DNA of 64,000 bases from NCBI RefSeq assembly GCF_024509525.1, contig NZ_JAMWEM010000002.1:1-64000 (forward strand). The letters run 5' to 3'. Position 1 is the stretch's first letter. Each line of letters opens with the position of its first letter. This DNA comes from Streptococcus suis (GTDB lineage: Bacteria; Bacillota; Bacilli; Lactobacillales; Streptococcaceae). This document shows, piece after piece, positions 1 through 7,770 of this stretch. Made by a program: the position numbers and the translations under genes. The notes beneath the pieces are model-generated. The model saw only the letters and a list, made by a program, of their open reading frames with translations. It did not search any database and was not told where the DNA came from.

Positions 1-426
1 TTACTATTATCAACATTTTTAGTCAAAAACAGTACTTAGTCTGAGACTAAATTCTGTTGATGTTATGCAGTTTTCTCAAAGTAACTTCTGGAAGGACGGG
101 AACTAGAACTTACTTTGAGAATTTACCCCCTTATATGTAACAATCATACCGGCTTCCTAACGTTCAGAATGGTTTCTACTGTCTGCTGCGGTGTTTGGTT
201 GGAATTGTCCAGCCAAAAGCCGATCCGTGGTGTTGTCTGCATTTTACTAAATACAAATTCAATGTATACAGAAAGAAATATATAAGGAGTGGGAGGGATT
301 CCGCCGTAGTCGGCATTGTAGGAAAATCCAAAAGTTTAGATTTTCTCAAAATGCTTATCTTTTGGTCTTTGGTTCGGAATAGTGTAGTGCTGGCGGTCTA
401 TCTATTGTTTTCGGTTGCTTGCTTCT
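1..426. other. Accessory DNA with no supported gene
   Basis: No gene with a credible RBS and domain is seen. A plus-strand frame of 94 codons (195-479) has no recognisable content and lies antisense to the Maff2 remnant, so I do not call it. On the minus strand a 32-codon frame (144-242) is followed by a short overlapping one, but neither has a good RBS. This looks like fragments of conjugative-element genes. Confidence 0.4.
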
Positions 427-541
427 TTACCGTACATGAGCATTTGCTCCAGGGTTATCATTACCATATCCCTCCATAAGGTTAATAACACCCCATGCTC
501 CAAGACCAGCACCTACTGCCATTACCAAAATCTTTAATACA
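427..541 (-). pseudogene. Maff2-family conjugation-module protein remnant
   Basis: Minus-strand codons read VLKILVMAVGAGLGAWGV, then an INLMEGYGNDNPGA-like stretch, then stop. This is the hydrophobic core and following motif of Maff2-family small membrane proteins, which sit in the transfer modules of Tn1549-like and related ICEs. The family N-terminus (about MAFF.. plus a few residues) is missing because the frame joins the end of the methylase fragment at about 541. The C-terminal hydrophobic half (GGG..ALIG..) is replaced by two residues and a stop. Both ends are therefore truncated. Function is lost, but it shows that conjugative DNA once lay here. Family assignment is from recalled motif similarity. 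Confidence 0.6.
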
Positions 542-781
542 TTAAGATGTATCGAATCCCTTATCTATTAGAATATCAATTAAATCTTCATCAATTTCTA
601 CCGCACTTAATTTTGTCTCTCTATCGATTAAATCCATACAGGCTTCTAAAAGAGAGCCTGACCCTGCAGCAGGATCGAGAATCTCATCATACGTCCTTCC
701 TTGAAAAAACAAGGCCATTAATCTTGAAATATTACTTGGCGTAAATACCTGTCCTAACTCTTTCTTTAAAGTATATGTCAT
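542..781 (-). pseudogene. N6-adenine DNA methylase, N-terminal fragment
   Basis: 79 residues that begin like an N-6 DNA methylase: GQVFTP near residue 10 and the SAM-binding motif I DPAAGSGSLL near residue 36, followed by an acidic strand (VEIDED). Family members run to several hundred residues. This one stops at residue 79, just after the second strand of the Rossmann fold, so the target-recognition and catalytic NPPY parts are missing. The truncation point is the junction with the Maff2 remnant. The start codon lies 6 bases after the stop of the HTH gene, as in restriction-modification operons led by a controller protein. It should be inactive. Confidence 0.7.
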
Positions 782-787
782 ATCGTT

Positions 788-1003
788 TTACTTTTTAACC
801 TCCTCAAATAAACTTTCTATTAATTCTGATACATCACACTGTAAGTACAAAGAAATTTTCAGCAAAGTATCCGTTGTAACACTCTCATTCTTTATTAATT
901 TGGAGTAAGTACTGGAAGCTAGTTTGACGGATTCTCTCAATTCAGTTCTTGTAATATTCTTTTCTTCTAGTTTTTTCCATAGCGGACCGTAACTTATACT
1001 CAT
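788..1003 (-). CDS. XRE-family HTH regulator (controller-like)
   Basis: About 71 residues starting MSISYGPLWKKL, with a Cro/CI helix-turn-helix: TRTELRESVKLASSTYSKL, then the VTTDTLLKISLYLQCDVSELIE tail of small XRE proteins. I chose the start at 1003 because AAGGAG lies 5 bases upstream; longer in-frame starts have no RBS. Such proteins often precede DNA methylases, here the truncated gene 6 bases downstream, and control their expression. The gene is divergent from the S24 repressor at 1139, so the 135 bp between them may hold shared operators. DNA binding is inferred from the fold; targets are unknown. Confidence 0.8.
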   Translation of the reverse strand: MSISYGPLWKKLEEKNITRTELRESVKLASSTYSKLIKNESVTTDTLLKISLYLQCDVSELIESLFEEVKK

Positions 1004-1072
1004 AACAACTCCTTGAGATTTTATATATAATTTTACCATAAAGTACCGAAATCCGTACAACTAATAAAATCA

Positions 1073-1101
1073 TTGCATTTTTTGTTATTTTTGGATATAA
1101 T
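1073..1101 (+). promoter_or_regulatory. Promoter of the S24 repressor operon
   Basis: TTGCAT at 1073-1078, a 17-base spacer, and TATAAT at 1096-1101. It lies about 40 bases before the ATG at 1139 and immediately upstream of a perfect palindrome, as expected for an autoregulated repressor. Confidence 0.75.
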
Positions 1102-1104
1102 TTA

Positions 1105-1122
1105 GTTGTTTTATAAAACAAC
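1105..1122. promoter_or_regulatory. 18-bp perfect palindromic operator candidate
   Basis: GTTGTTTTATAAAACAAC is a perfect inverted repeat starting 4 bases after the -10 box, covering the predicted transcription start. Position and symmetry fit a dimeric repressor site. The neighbouring LexA/CI-like protein (1139-1837) is the obvious candidate ligand. Confidence 0.65.
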
Positions 1123-1138
1123 ATAGGAGTATTATACC

Positions 1139-1837
1139 ATGTTTTCTGGATTACGTCTCAAAGAAAGAAGAGAAAAGCAAAACTTATCTCAGGTCGAAAT
1201 CGCAAACATACTTGAAATTAATCGTTCATCTTACAATAGCTGGGAATCTGGAAGAGCAAAACCAAATCAAAAAAACCTTACTGCTCTAGCTGCTATTCTT
1301 GATGTTCCAGTGACGTACTTCGAATCTGAGTACAACATTGTCAACAACTTCCTGCAGCTTAATGACTTCAACAAAGTTTTAGCTGAGGAATATATGGAGG
1401 ACTTACTTCAAACTCAACGTGAGGCTGAGCGTAAGGTCATTCAGCTTTTTCCTATCGAGGTTCTGGACGATATTTCGCTATCTGCTGGTCCTGGTCAAAG
1501 TTTTGCGGACGAATACGAAACTTGTACCGTTTACTCTGACGAAGAACAATATGGTTACGACTTTGCCACTTGGATCAAAGGAACTTCTATGTCTCCTAAA
1601 TACTTGGATGGTGAGGTGGCTCTTATTCGTGAAACTGGTTTTGACTACGATGGAGCTATCTATGCCTTGGTCTGGAATGACCAAACCTACATCAAAAAAC
1701 TATACAAAGTTGAAGATGGTTTCCGAATGGTGTCCATCAATGAGGTAGGTAACCCAGAACGCTTTATTTCCAAAGATGATGATTTCCGAATTGTTGGTCT
1801 AGTTGTGGGACACTTCATGCCTGTAGAGGGGGTATAG
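1139..1837 (+). CDS. LexA/CI-like repressor with S24 autopeptidase domain
   Basis: 232 residues. The N-terminal XRE HTH (about residues 5-60; LSQVEIANILEINRSSYNSW) is joined by a linker to a C-terminal S24 peptidase domain. An Ala-Gly cleavage dipeptide is visible (SLSAGPGQS, about residue 117), the nucleophile Ser is in GTSMSPKYLDGE, and the general-base Lys is in TYIKKLYK. In this family RecA-stimulated self-cleavage relieves repression, as in HdiR and phage CI. It is first in a cassette leading to a UmuC-type polymerase, so damage-inducible control of that polymerase is the likely role. Its own promoter and an 18-bp palindrome lie just upstream. Confidence 0.88.
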   Translation: MFSGLRLKERREKQNLSQVEIANILEINRSSYNSWESGRAKPNQKNLTALAAILDVPVTYFESEYNIVNNFLQLNDFNKVLAEEYMEDLLQTQREAERKVIQLFPIEVLDDISLSAGPGQSFADEYETCTVYSDEEQYGYDFATWIKGTSMSPKYLDGEVALIRETGFDYDGAIYALVWNDQTYIKKLYKVEDGFRMVSINEVGNPERFISKDDDFRIVGLVVGHFMPVEGV

Positions 1838-1839
1838 TC

Positions 1840-2067
1840 ATGAAGCTAAAGGATATTTTAGAACTTGGGACGTATGGTTTCAATCCGAACTGTAAAGTTG
1901 AAATATTCTGTATGGACAACTTTGAAGAGCGGCTAGAGAATGAAGGATTCGATGAAATTCTTATTCCTCAAAATGATGATGCAAAAATCTATCCTTACGC
2001 TTTTTTGATAGAGGATTCTATTTTGATTGCTATGACCGAGGAGGATGACAATACCAATGAATGTTAA
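1840..2067 (+). CDS. Small acidic hypothetical protein in the umuC cassette
   Basis: 75 residues, strongly acidic (many D/E, and a C-terminal EEDDN run), no membrane segment and no motif I recognise. It starts 2 bases after the repressor stop with GTAT..ATG context and overlaps the next small frame by 11 bases, so it is translationally linked in the operon. Small acidic proteins of this kind accompany umuC-like genes on streptococcal ICEs; function is unknown. Confidence 0.6.
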   Translation: MKLKDILELGTYGFNPNCKVEIFCMDNFEERLENEGFDEILIPQNDDAKIYPYAFLIEDSILIAMTEEDDNTNEC

Positions 2068-2185
2068 AGAAATGATTTACATCAAAGACGAACGTATTAT
2101 CTTCACCCCTGACAAATTTGAATACGACATCACAGATTACATCGGTGAACTTATCGAAGAGCTAGAAAAACTTAAAAGGAGATAA
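2057..2185 (+). CDS. 42-residue hypothetical protein preceding umuC
   Basis: ATG at 2057 gives MNVKEMIYIKDERIIFTPD and continues to TAA at 2183-2185. The C-terminus is helical and charged (ELIEELEKLKRR). The final codons contain the AAAAGGAG that serves as RBS for the polymerase gene at 2190, so translation of the two is coupled. It overlaps the previous frame by 11 bases. No family is recognised; coding status rests on operon packing. Confidence 0.5.
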   Translation: MNVKEMIYIKDERIIFTPDKFEYDITDYIGELIEELEKLKRR

Positions 2186-2189
2186 TCCT

Positions 2190-3605
2190 ATGGGCTATAT
2201 CGACTATTCTTTTGAACCTCAAAGTGACATAGCCTTCCTCGATATGAAGTCCTTCTACGCTTCGGTAGAATGTGTGGATAGAGGTTTGCATCCGCTCTAC
2301 ACATCACTGTGTGTCATGAGCCGTGCAGACAACTCGGCAGGATTGATTCTCGCTTCTTCTCCTATGTTTAAGAAAGTCTTCGGTAAAGCAAATGTAGGTC
2401 GTTCCTACGACTTGCCATTTGATATCAACACTCGAAAATTCAGCTATCAAAATGCATGGAAGCAGGGAATTGAGGTAACACCAAAGTATAAATCGTTTAT
2501 TGAACACTGGGCAAAACGTACACTCATCGTTCCTCCTCGAATGGACAGATATATTGAGAAGAATCTAGAGATTCAGCATATCTTTCAAGACTATGCTGCT
2601 CCTGATGATATTCTGCCCTATTCAATCGATGAAGGCTTTATTGACCTTACTAGCTCACTCTCTTACTTTATTTCTGATAAGTCAATGTCAAGGAAAGATA
2701 AGTTAGATAATGTTTCGGCTATGATTCAGAGAGATATTTACCGTAAAACAGGTATTATCTCAACTGTTGGAATGAGTAATTCCAATCCTCTTCTAGCTAA
2801 ACTAGCTCTAGATAATGAAGCTAAGAAAACTGCTACAATGAGAGCTAACTGGTCATACGAAGATGTAGAAACCAAGGTATGGGCCATTCCAAAATTAACA
2901 GACTTTTGGGGGATCGGTAGTAAAACCGAGATTCATTTACAAAAACTTGGTATTCATTCAATCAAAGTACTAGCCAATTTCAATCCTGATATTCTCAAAA
3001 AAGAATTCGGTAAAGTCGGTGTTCAACTTTGGTTTCACGCCAATGGAGTTGACGAGAGCAACGTCCATGAACCCTATAAACCAAAATCACGAGGATTGGG
3101 TAACTCACAAGTACTTCCTAGAGATTACAGAACCCAAAGAGAAATTGAAATCGTATTAGCTGAAATGGCTGATCAGGTTGCTAATCGACTGCGTTCAGCC
3201 CATAAGAAAGCTACTATCGTTTCTATTCATATTGGATATTCTAGGACTGAAATGAAAAAATCTATAAATGCTCAGAAAAAAATTGACCCCGCAAATCTCC
3301 CAAAAACAATGGTAAGCCATGTACTTGAATTATTCCGAAAGAAATACACCTCTGGTGCAGTGAGACAAATTGGTGTCTCTTATAGTGGCTTCGTAGATGA
3401 AAACTATACCCTACTATCACTATTTGATGATGTAGAACAAATTGAAAAAGAAAATAGACTTCAGACAGCTATTGATGTTGTCAGAGAACAGTTTGGCTTT
3501 TTAGCTATTCAAAAAGGAACCGTCCTAACTGAAGGTTCCAGAAATATTGAACGCAGTAAACTTATCGGCGGTCATTCCGCTGGTGGATTGGAGGGATTAA
3601 AATGA
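2190..3605 (+). CDS. Y-family DNA polymerase (UmuC/ImpB-like)
   Basis: 471 residues. The palm begins with FLDMKSFYASVE, which carries the first catalytic Asp and the steric-gate region. The second catalytic motif is SIDEGFIDLT, about residue 148. A helix-hairpin-helix follows (FWGIGSKTEIHLQKLGI), then a little-finger region (about 290-420). Such enzymes do translesion synthesis; on plasmids and ICEs of streptococci they form a mobile SOS-mutagenesis gene. It is preceded by a good RBS in the preceding small gene and overlaps the next gene by 4 bases (ATGA). Regulation by the S24 repressor upstream is inferred from operon order. The length is normal for the Gram-positive UmuC-like group (about 420-480). 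Confidence 0.92.
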   Translation: MGYIDYSFEPQSDIAFLDMKSFYASVECVDRGLHPLYTSLCVMSRADNSAGLILASSPMFKKVFGKANVGRSYDLPFDINTRKFSYQNAWKQGIEVTPKYKSFIEHWAKRTLIVPPRMDRYIEKNLEIQHIFQDYAAPDDILPYSIDEGFIDLTSSLSYFISDKSMSRKDKLDNVSAMIQRDIYRKTGIISTVGMSNSNPLLAKLALDNEAKKTATMRANWSYEDVETKVWAIPKLTDFWGIGSKTEIHLQKLGIHSIKVLANFNPDILKKEFGKVGVQLWFHANGVDESNVHEPYKPKSRGLGNSQVLPRDYRTQREIEIVLAEMADQVANRLRSAHKKATIVSIHIGYSRTEMKKSINAQKKIDPANLPKTMVSHVLELFRKKYTSGAVRQIGVSYSGFVDENYTLLSLFDDVEQIEKENRLQTAIDVVREQFGFLAIQKGTVLTEGSRNIERSKLIGGHSAGGLEGLK

Positions 3606-3970
3606 TTGACCGTTCATACTTACCATTTCAGTCAGCAAGAGAGTACCAGGATACGAAGATGCAAAAATGGATGGGATTTTTCCTATCTGAGCATACATCA
3701 GCACTTACTGACGATGCAAACAAAGTAACGTTTATGTCAGATTTGTCACTAGAGAAGAAACTGTTACTCCTCAGTCAAGTATACGCTGGACAATTGAACA
3801 CGCGCATCTATGTAGTTGAAAAAAACAAGCGTGTTTCCTACACTGGTACAATACCAAGTCTGACCAAAGATTTCATTTTGATAAAAACTCCAACAGGTCA
3901 CATCAATTTGAAATTGAAAGACATAATTAGTATTGAACTTGTAGAGGAGGTGCTCTATGAATCAGCTTGA
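3602..3970 (+). CDS. YolD-like protein, polymerase-associated
   Basis: 122 residues. It starts MIDRSYLPFQSAREYQD and matches the YolD-like pattern of Firmicute proteins encoded next to UvrX/UmuC-type polymerases. The second half is a small beta domain (RIYVVEKNKRVSYTGTI, then a KTPTGHINLKLKDI strand pair) typical of that family. The ATG overlaps the polymerase stop by 4 bases, so the two are translated together. The biochemical role of YolD-like proteins is not established; a polymerase accessory role is inferred from the constant gene pairing. Confidence 0.6.
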   Translation: MIDRSYLPFQSAREYQDTKMQKWMGFFLSEHTSALTDDANKVTFMSDLSLEKKLLLLSQVYAGQLNTRIYVVEKNKRVSYTGTIPSLTKDFILIKTPTGHINLKLKDIISIELVEEVLYESA

Positions 3971-4250
3971 GTTTCAGCGTAATCACCTACAGATGGACTA
4001 TTTCAGCGAGAGCTACCAAGATTTTGAACGTGACTTCTACCGCTACTCCAACATGAATATTCCATTGACATTCCTGACTGATGATATCCTAAAAACAATG
4101 GCGACTTCTCGCAAGAATTACTTTGTCCTAAATAAGGAAAAGGCTAGAGATAACCGTGATCACTACTTTATTTTCAAAGTGGAACCAATTGAAAGCAATA
4201 AGCTCATCAGAAAATATGTCTACCTAAAGACTGTCACTACTATAAACTAA
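3957..4250 (+). CDS. DUF5960-like small protein
   Basis: 97 residues. The core FERDFYRYSNMNIPLTFLTDD and the following KTMATSRKNYFVL are what I recall of the streptococcal DUF5960 family, found in the same repressor-umuC cassettes. It overlaps the preceding gene by 14 bases. The stop codon lies a single base from the stop of the convergent ant(9) gene, so this is where mobile-element DNA meets the resistance island and the last residues could have been altered by the join. Function unknown. Confidence 0.6.
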   Translation: MNQLEFQRNHLQMDYFSESYQDFERDFYRYSNMNIPLTFLTDDILKTMATSRKNYFVLNKEKARDNRDHYFIFKVEPIESNKLIRKYVYLKTVTTIN

Positions 4251-4251
4251 A

Positions 4252-5028
4252 TTAGAGATTAAGGGAAGATTCTATAGACTTCTTCATATAATTAACGAGT
4301 TCAGTCACCTCAGACTCCATTCCTTTCCACTTATCAATATACTCTCCCAGATAAGCCTTGCTTGCTTTGTCAAGTAAAATGGCATACTCAAAGGGTAATT
4401 GAGGTATTGCCCATTCAGCTGCCAGATCTTTTGATCTGATTTCACCAGTAGATGCTGTCAGCCACATTCTGGCTAAAGTTAAAATCACATTGCGTTCATC
4501 ACCTTTAATGCTAGCTATCAACCCAGGCAAAGATTCTTTAATTGCTTTTCGAATATCTGTCATTGGCACAGGCTCAATTACTTCTGTTGCCTTTGGTCCC
4601 AAAAGGTTAATACTATTTTTTCTTAGTTGTGCTAAAAGTATTGCTAAATCCGGATCATAAGTCGGCTCAGGAATTTCTCCCTTTTCAAACTGCTCTCTAA
4701 GCCACTCGCCGTACATAAATTCATATTTGGGAGGAAAATGCCAAGGAATAATATCTTTTTGATTAATGACTGTAACTTCAAGAGGTCTCATATCTTTTGT
4801 GTTTCCTATTTTTCCAGATATAAGCATTAGTCTGTCTGTAAGATCTCTTCGAGTTCTTTCAGATAAACTACGATTTATTACAACCAAAATATCTACATCG
4901 CTATTAATGCGTAATCCTCCCATAACAGCAGAACCGTACAAATATATACCCACTAATATACTATCGAGTAGCTCCTCTATAATTTTCGATGCTTGAATTG
5001 CTTCTTTCGGTATTTCTTTGTTATTCAT
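4252..5028 (-). CDS. ANT(9) spectinomycin adenylyltransferase (spw/spc type)
   Basis: 258 residues from MNNKEIPKEAIQASK. The nucleotidyltransferase signature is YGSAVMGGLRINSDVDILVV, with the Asp pair of the active site. The C-terminal helical domain holds KGDERNVILTLARMW. Side by side with recalled ANT(9)-Ia from Tn554 it is clearly homologous, at roughly two-thirds identity, so it is a distinct ANT(9) member. Its company, lnu(B) and lsa(E), points to the spw gene of that multiresistance cluster. The enzyme adenylates the 9-OH of spectinomycin. A longer in-frame start at 5070 exists but family alignment supports 5028. The nearest AAAGGAG is 15 bases upstream, so the start is not fully certain. 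Confidence 0.82.
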   Translation of the reverse strand: MNNKEIPKEAIQASKIIEELLDSILVGIYLYGSAVMGGLRINSDVDILVVINRSLSERTRRDLTDRLMLISGKIGNTKDMRPLEVTVINQKDIIPWHFPPKYEFMYGEWLREQFEKGEIPEPTYDPDLAILLAQLRKNSINLLGPKATEVIEPVPMTDIRKAIKESLPGLIASIKGDERNVILTLARMWLTASTGEIRSKDLAAEWAIPQLPFEYAILLDKASKAYLGEYIDKWKGMESEVTELVNYMKKSIESSLNL

Positions 5029-5128
5029 ATTCTCGAATGCGAGCTCCTTTCGCGCAAACTTTCTGGGCATCCCGACACATATCTCGAGACCTTTATGGAT
5101 GTAATTGGGGATGATTCCTTGGGCTTAT

Positions 5129-5160
5129 CCCGTACATTTAAATTCCCGTACATTTAAATT
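5129..5160. repeat. 16-bp tandem duplication
   Basis: cccgtacatttaaatt occurs twice head to tail, at 5129-5144 and 5145-5160. It lies between the ANT(9) gene and the GrpB-GNAT gene and touches the latter's stop codon. It may be a slip duplication or a trace of recombination between the two modules. Confidence 0.8.
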
Positions 5161-6379
5161 AAAACTGGTTTATTTTAGAAGATTTTACTGCTTTCAAAAA
5201 ATCCTCAGGTGCTTCTGCAAATTGCAGCTTTTCAAAATCTTTTTGCGGCATATGTTCTTTTAGAATGGTTAAACATTCCTCCAAATCATTTTTTCTATAT
5301 CCGATTATTGGGTCTGTTAAAAAAGCAAATCCAAAATCAGAATACAATTTTATTGCTCGAAAGCTGGATGGTTGTGTATGAAGAAATACCGGATAGTCAT
5401 TCTCTTTAATACTTCTCATAACAATGGAAAGTAAAGCTCTACCAATGCCTAATCCTTCATAGTTTTTCCGGACTTTAAACCAATGTATTGTAGAAATTTT
5501 TTCATATGCCTGCCACGCAAAGCACGTCCCTATAGGAGTATCATTTTTATCACAAACAAATAAACACTTCTGAAAAAATAAATCTTCTTTACTTCCGTAT
5601 ACATCATTAAAGTATTCCGTCATAAACCCATTATATTCTTTGGCAGATTTCACATCGTCAAACGGCATCTCTTTCCATATATCCAGTTCATCTCTTCTAC
5701 ATGTTCTAACATGATACTCATCTGACAACTCAGAAATGGCATTGAAATTTAATGCTTTGCACATCATAAAAAGATTTTTCTCAGGAATCCCATTTTCTAA
5801 ATTCAAACTAGCTCGTTCCATGATTTTCTGTATTATGGACGTTTTGGCGTCCGCATAGTGTTGAACATGCCTCCATTTATTCTTTGCCAAGTTTCGCTTA
5901 ACTTGTGCATATTTGTCTCGATCAGCATCATTAGTCCGCAACCAATCTCGAAAACGGAACATTCTATCAATCTCTGATGTGCCCGAACTGAACACATGCA
6001 GATTGATGTCGGTATCGGGTCCTTTGAACAGGCGGTGTTCGAACCACTCGGGTTCCCGAATCCGCAATATATAGCCAGCTGATTCCAATGCCGGAACATA
6101 GGATAGCTCGTCGGCAGAGTCCTTCACAACCAGCAGCATATCAATTATTGGTTTGGCACAAAGCCCCGGTACCGAGGTCGAGCCTACATGTTCAATCTGC
6201 AAGGCTTTGTTGCCGAGTACTGAACGAATCCGGTTCGCTTCCTGTTCAAACAAATCAGACCAACTTGGATCGTATTCGACAAGAGTAATCGGTGCATTGT
6301 GCGGCTTAAGTTCAGCAACCATGTTTTTTTGCAGCTCTTCATCACTCCTTGGTGTGGAGTTATTTTCAGATAGCATCAT
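5159..6379 (-). CDS. Bifunctional GrpB-family / GNAT acetyltransferase
   Basis: 406 residues in two domains. Residues about 28-190 are GrpB/UPF0157, a nucleotidyltransferase-like fold (IEHVGSTSVPGLCAKPIIDM, then LRDWLR..D). Residues about 215-380 are a GNAT acetyltransferase with the acetyl-CoA loop VRKNYEGLGIGRALL. AAAGGAG 6 bases before the ATG at 6379 fixes the start. Fused GrpB/GNAT proteins are known in Firmicutes; substrates are not. In this resistance island it sits downstream of a methyltransferase fragment and upstream of ant(9). A drug- or metabolite-modifying role is possible but not shown by the sequence. Confidence 0.8.
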   Translation of the reverse strand: MMLSENNSTPRSDEELQKNMVAELKPHNAPITLVEYDPSWSDLFEQEANRIRSVLGNKALQIEHVGSTSVPGLCAKPIIDMLLVVKDSADELSYVPALESAGYILRIREPEWFEHRLFKGPDTDINLHVFSSGTSEIDRMFRFRDWLRTNDADRDKYAQVKRNLAKNKWRHVQHYADAKTSIIQKIMERASLNLENGIPEKNLFMMCKALNFNAISELSDEYHVRTCRRDELDIWKEMPFDDVKSAKEYNGFMTEYFNDVYGSKEDLFFQKCLFVCDKNDTPIGTCFAWQAYEKISTIHWFKVRKNYEGLGIGRALLSIVMRSIKENDYPVFLHTQPSSFRAIKLYSDFGFAFLTDPIIGYRKNDLEECLTILKEHMPQKDFEKLQFAEAPEDFLKAVKSSKINQF

Positions 6380-6419
6380 ATCGCACTCCTTTGCTGTTTA
6401 TGTTGCGGGTGTTTCAATT

Positions 6420-6797
6420 TTATCTTTTCTCTTTTTTGTTGGCCGATACAATCAGCATCATGGGACGGCGCATTTCATCCTGCATCCCCGGAATATCCAT
6501 CATGTTTTCCGGAGGCTGCGGCTCCACAATATGATTTATTATAAAACCATTTGAAAGCAGTGTATTTAGATATGTGGTCAGTGTTCTATGATATTTTGTA
6601 ACCTTTTCTCCCAAAAACACAGCTGTCCGTTTGCCCTCATAATAATAATTATCCACCGGAAAATGCAGTATTTCTCCTTTTTCGTTATAATGCCAGTCTT
6701 GTGTTCCATAGGCAGTAAAAACAGGATGTTCAACCGTAAAAACTAGCTTACCACCAGACTTCAGTATTCTATATATCTTTTTTACTAACTCAACTTT
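6420..6797 (-). pseudogene. Class I SAM methyltransferase, C-terminal fragment
   Basis: From about KVELVKKIYRILKSGGKLVF (the post-motif IV helix and strand) to the end EMRRPMMLIVSANKK, this is the C-terminal two-thirds of a small SAM-dependent methyltransferase. Diagnostic pieces are VEHPVFTAYGTQDW and TKYHRTLTTYLNTLL. The SAM-binding N-terminus is missing: the frame runs upstream into antisense-frame IS4 transposase sequence at about 6798. It lies 40 bases before the GrpB-GNAT gene and was probably its operon partner before the IS fragment replaced its 5' part. Confidence 0.75.
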
Positions 6798-7621
6798 CGC
6801 AGCATGAAATGGGCAAACAGGCCTTGATGTAGCTGGGTAAAGTTGCAATCCATTGCTGGAGTTGACGTTGAATCAGAGCCGAAAGCTTTTTTCCTGCTTT
6901 CGTAGCGATTTCGTTGATCAGATCGAGCAGTTGCTGCAAGGCGATGGCCCAGTCCAATGTGCCAACTTCGTCGCACAACACATAAAACAGACCGCCGAAC
7001 GAGCGAGCATCCGTACTTTGCCGATGCTGCCAGGCCAGCAAAATATAGCGGGAGAATACAATCGTCGTATGGCTGATCAGTAAATCATAGGAGCGGCCTT
7101 GAAACTCCTTCTGCAAACGAAGCAGCGACTTGGTGCACTTGAAGAAGACCTCGATGTCCCAGCGGATCCCGTAAATACGGATCACGTCCTCCACGGAGAG
7201 GGAAAGATCCGTCGTCAGCACCGCGAGCCATTCGTTCTTCTTCGTGCGATGACGGACGAATACCACGTGAACCGGTATGCCGGAGGCAAGCTCGGTTCGA
7301 ATCGAACGAAGGATGCCTCGTTTCTTGCTTTGCACCGGAGACGCTGCGGTGTATAGTTCTTTGAGCGACAGCTTCCGGCCTTGAACAAGGAAACGCTTAT
7401 TGTCGTTCTTGACCATGCCGATCACGTCGAGCCCGCGGGAGGCGATCTCGCCAATGAGGGGCGCGTGCGTGAACCAACTGTCCATCAAGACATAGGAGGC
7501 CGTGGCTCCGGCGGCAAGCGCGCGATCCAACATCGATACAATCACCTGCGGAGCCGACAGGAGTGCTTCTTGTCTTTTATTAGGTTCAATGTGTTTTGAG
7601 ATGAGGGGATAGCTGTCAAAA
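6790..7621 (-). pseudogene. IS4-family transposase, 5'-truncated, GC-rich
   Basis: About 277 codons remain. The central catalytic part has YVLMDSWFTHAPLI (a DDE Asp) and, near residue 130 of the remaining frame, IYGIRWDIEVFFKCTKSLL, the Y-(2)-R-(3)-E-(6)-K signature of IS4 transposases. The C-terminus appears intact (..CLPISCCES). Reading upstream from the usable GTG at 7545, the frame stays transposase-like to about 7621 and then meets a stop, so the N-terminal third is deleted. It is much GC-richer than its neighbours (many CG dinucleotides), which suggests a donor such as Paenibacillus or Bacillus. No inverted repeats remain to define an element. Confidence 0.8.
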
Positions 7622-7770
7622 ATTAGTCACTTGAACATTATTGTCTTTGAGGGAAGATATCCACTGAGGGCTTGCGTATGTGGGAACATATCCATAGACT
7701 TCGCTGTTTTTTGAAAACCGAGGTATACTGTTAATTCTTAGTAACCAATGCTCTAAATAACGTTACTCTT
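7622..7770. other. Junction region between IS4 fragment and lnu(B)
   Basis: About 150 bases with no gene. It carries the breakpoint of the IS4 fragment at its left edge and the 3' flank of lnu(B). No clear intrinsic terminator for lnu(B) is seen. Confidence 0.5.

Noticed and set aside
195..479. 94-codon plus-strand frame
   Set aside because: No RBS, no domain, and it runs antisense to the Maff2 remnant, which matches a known family.
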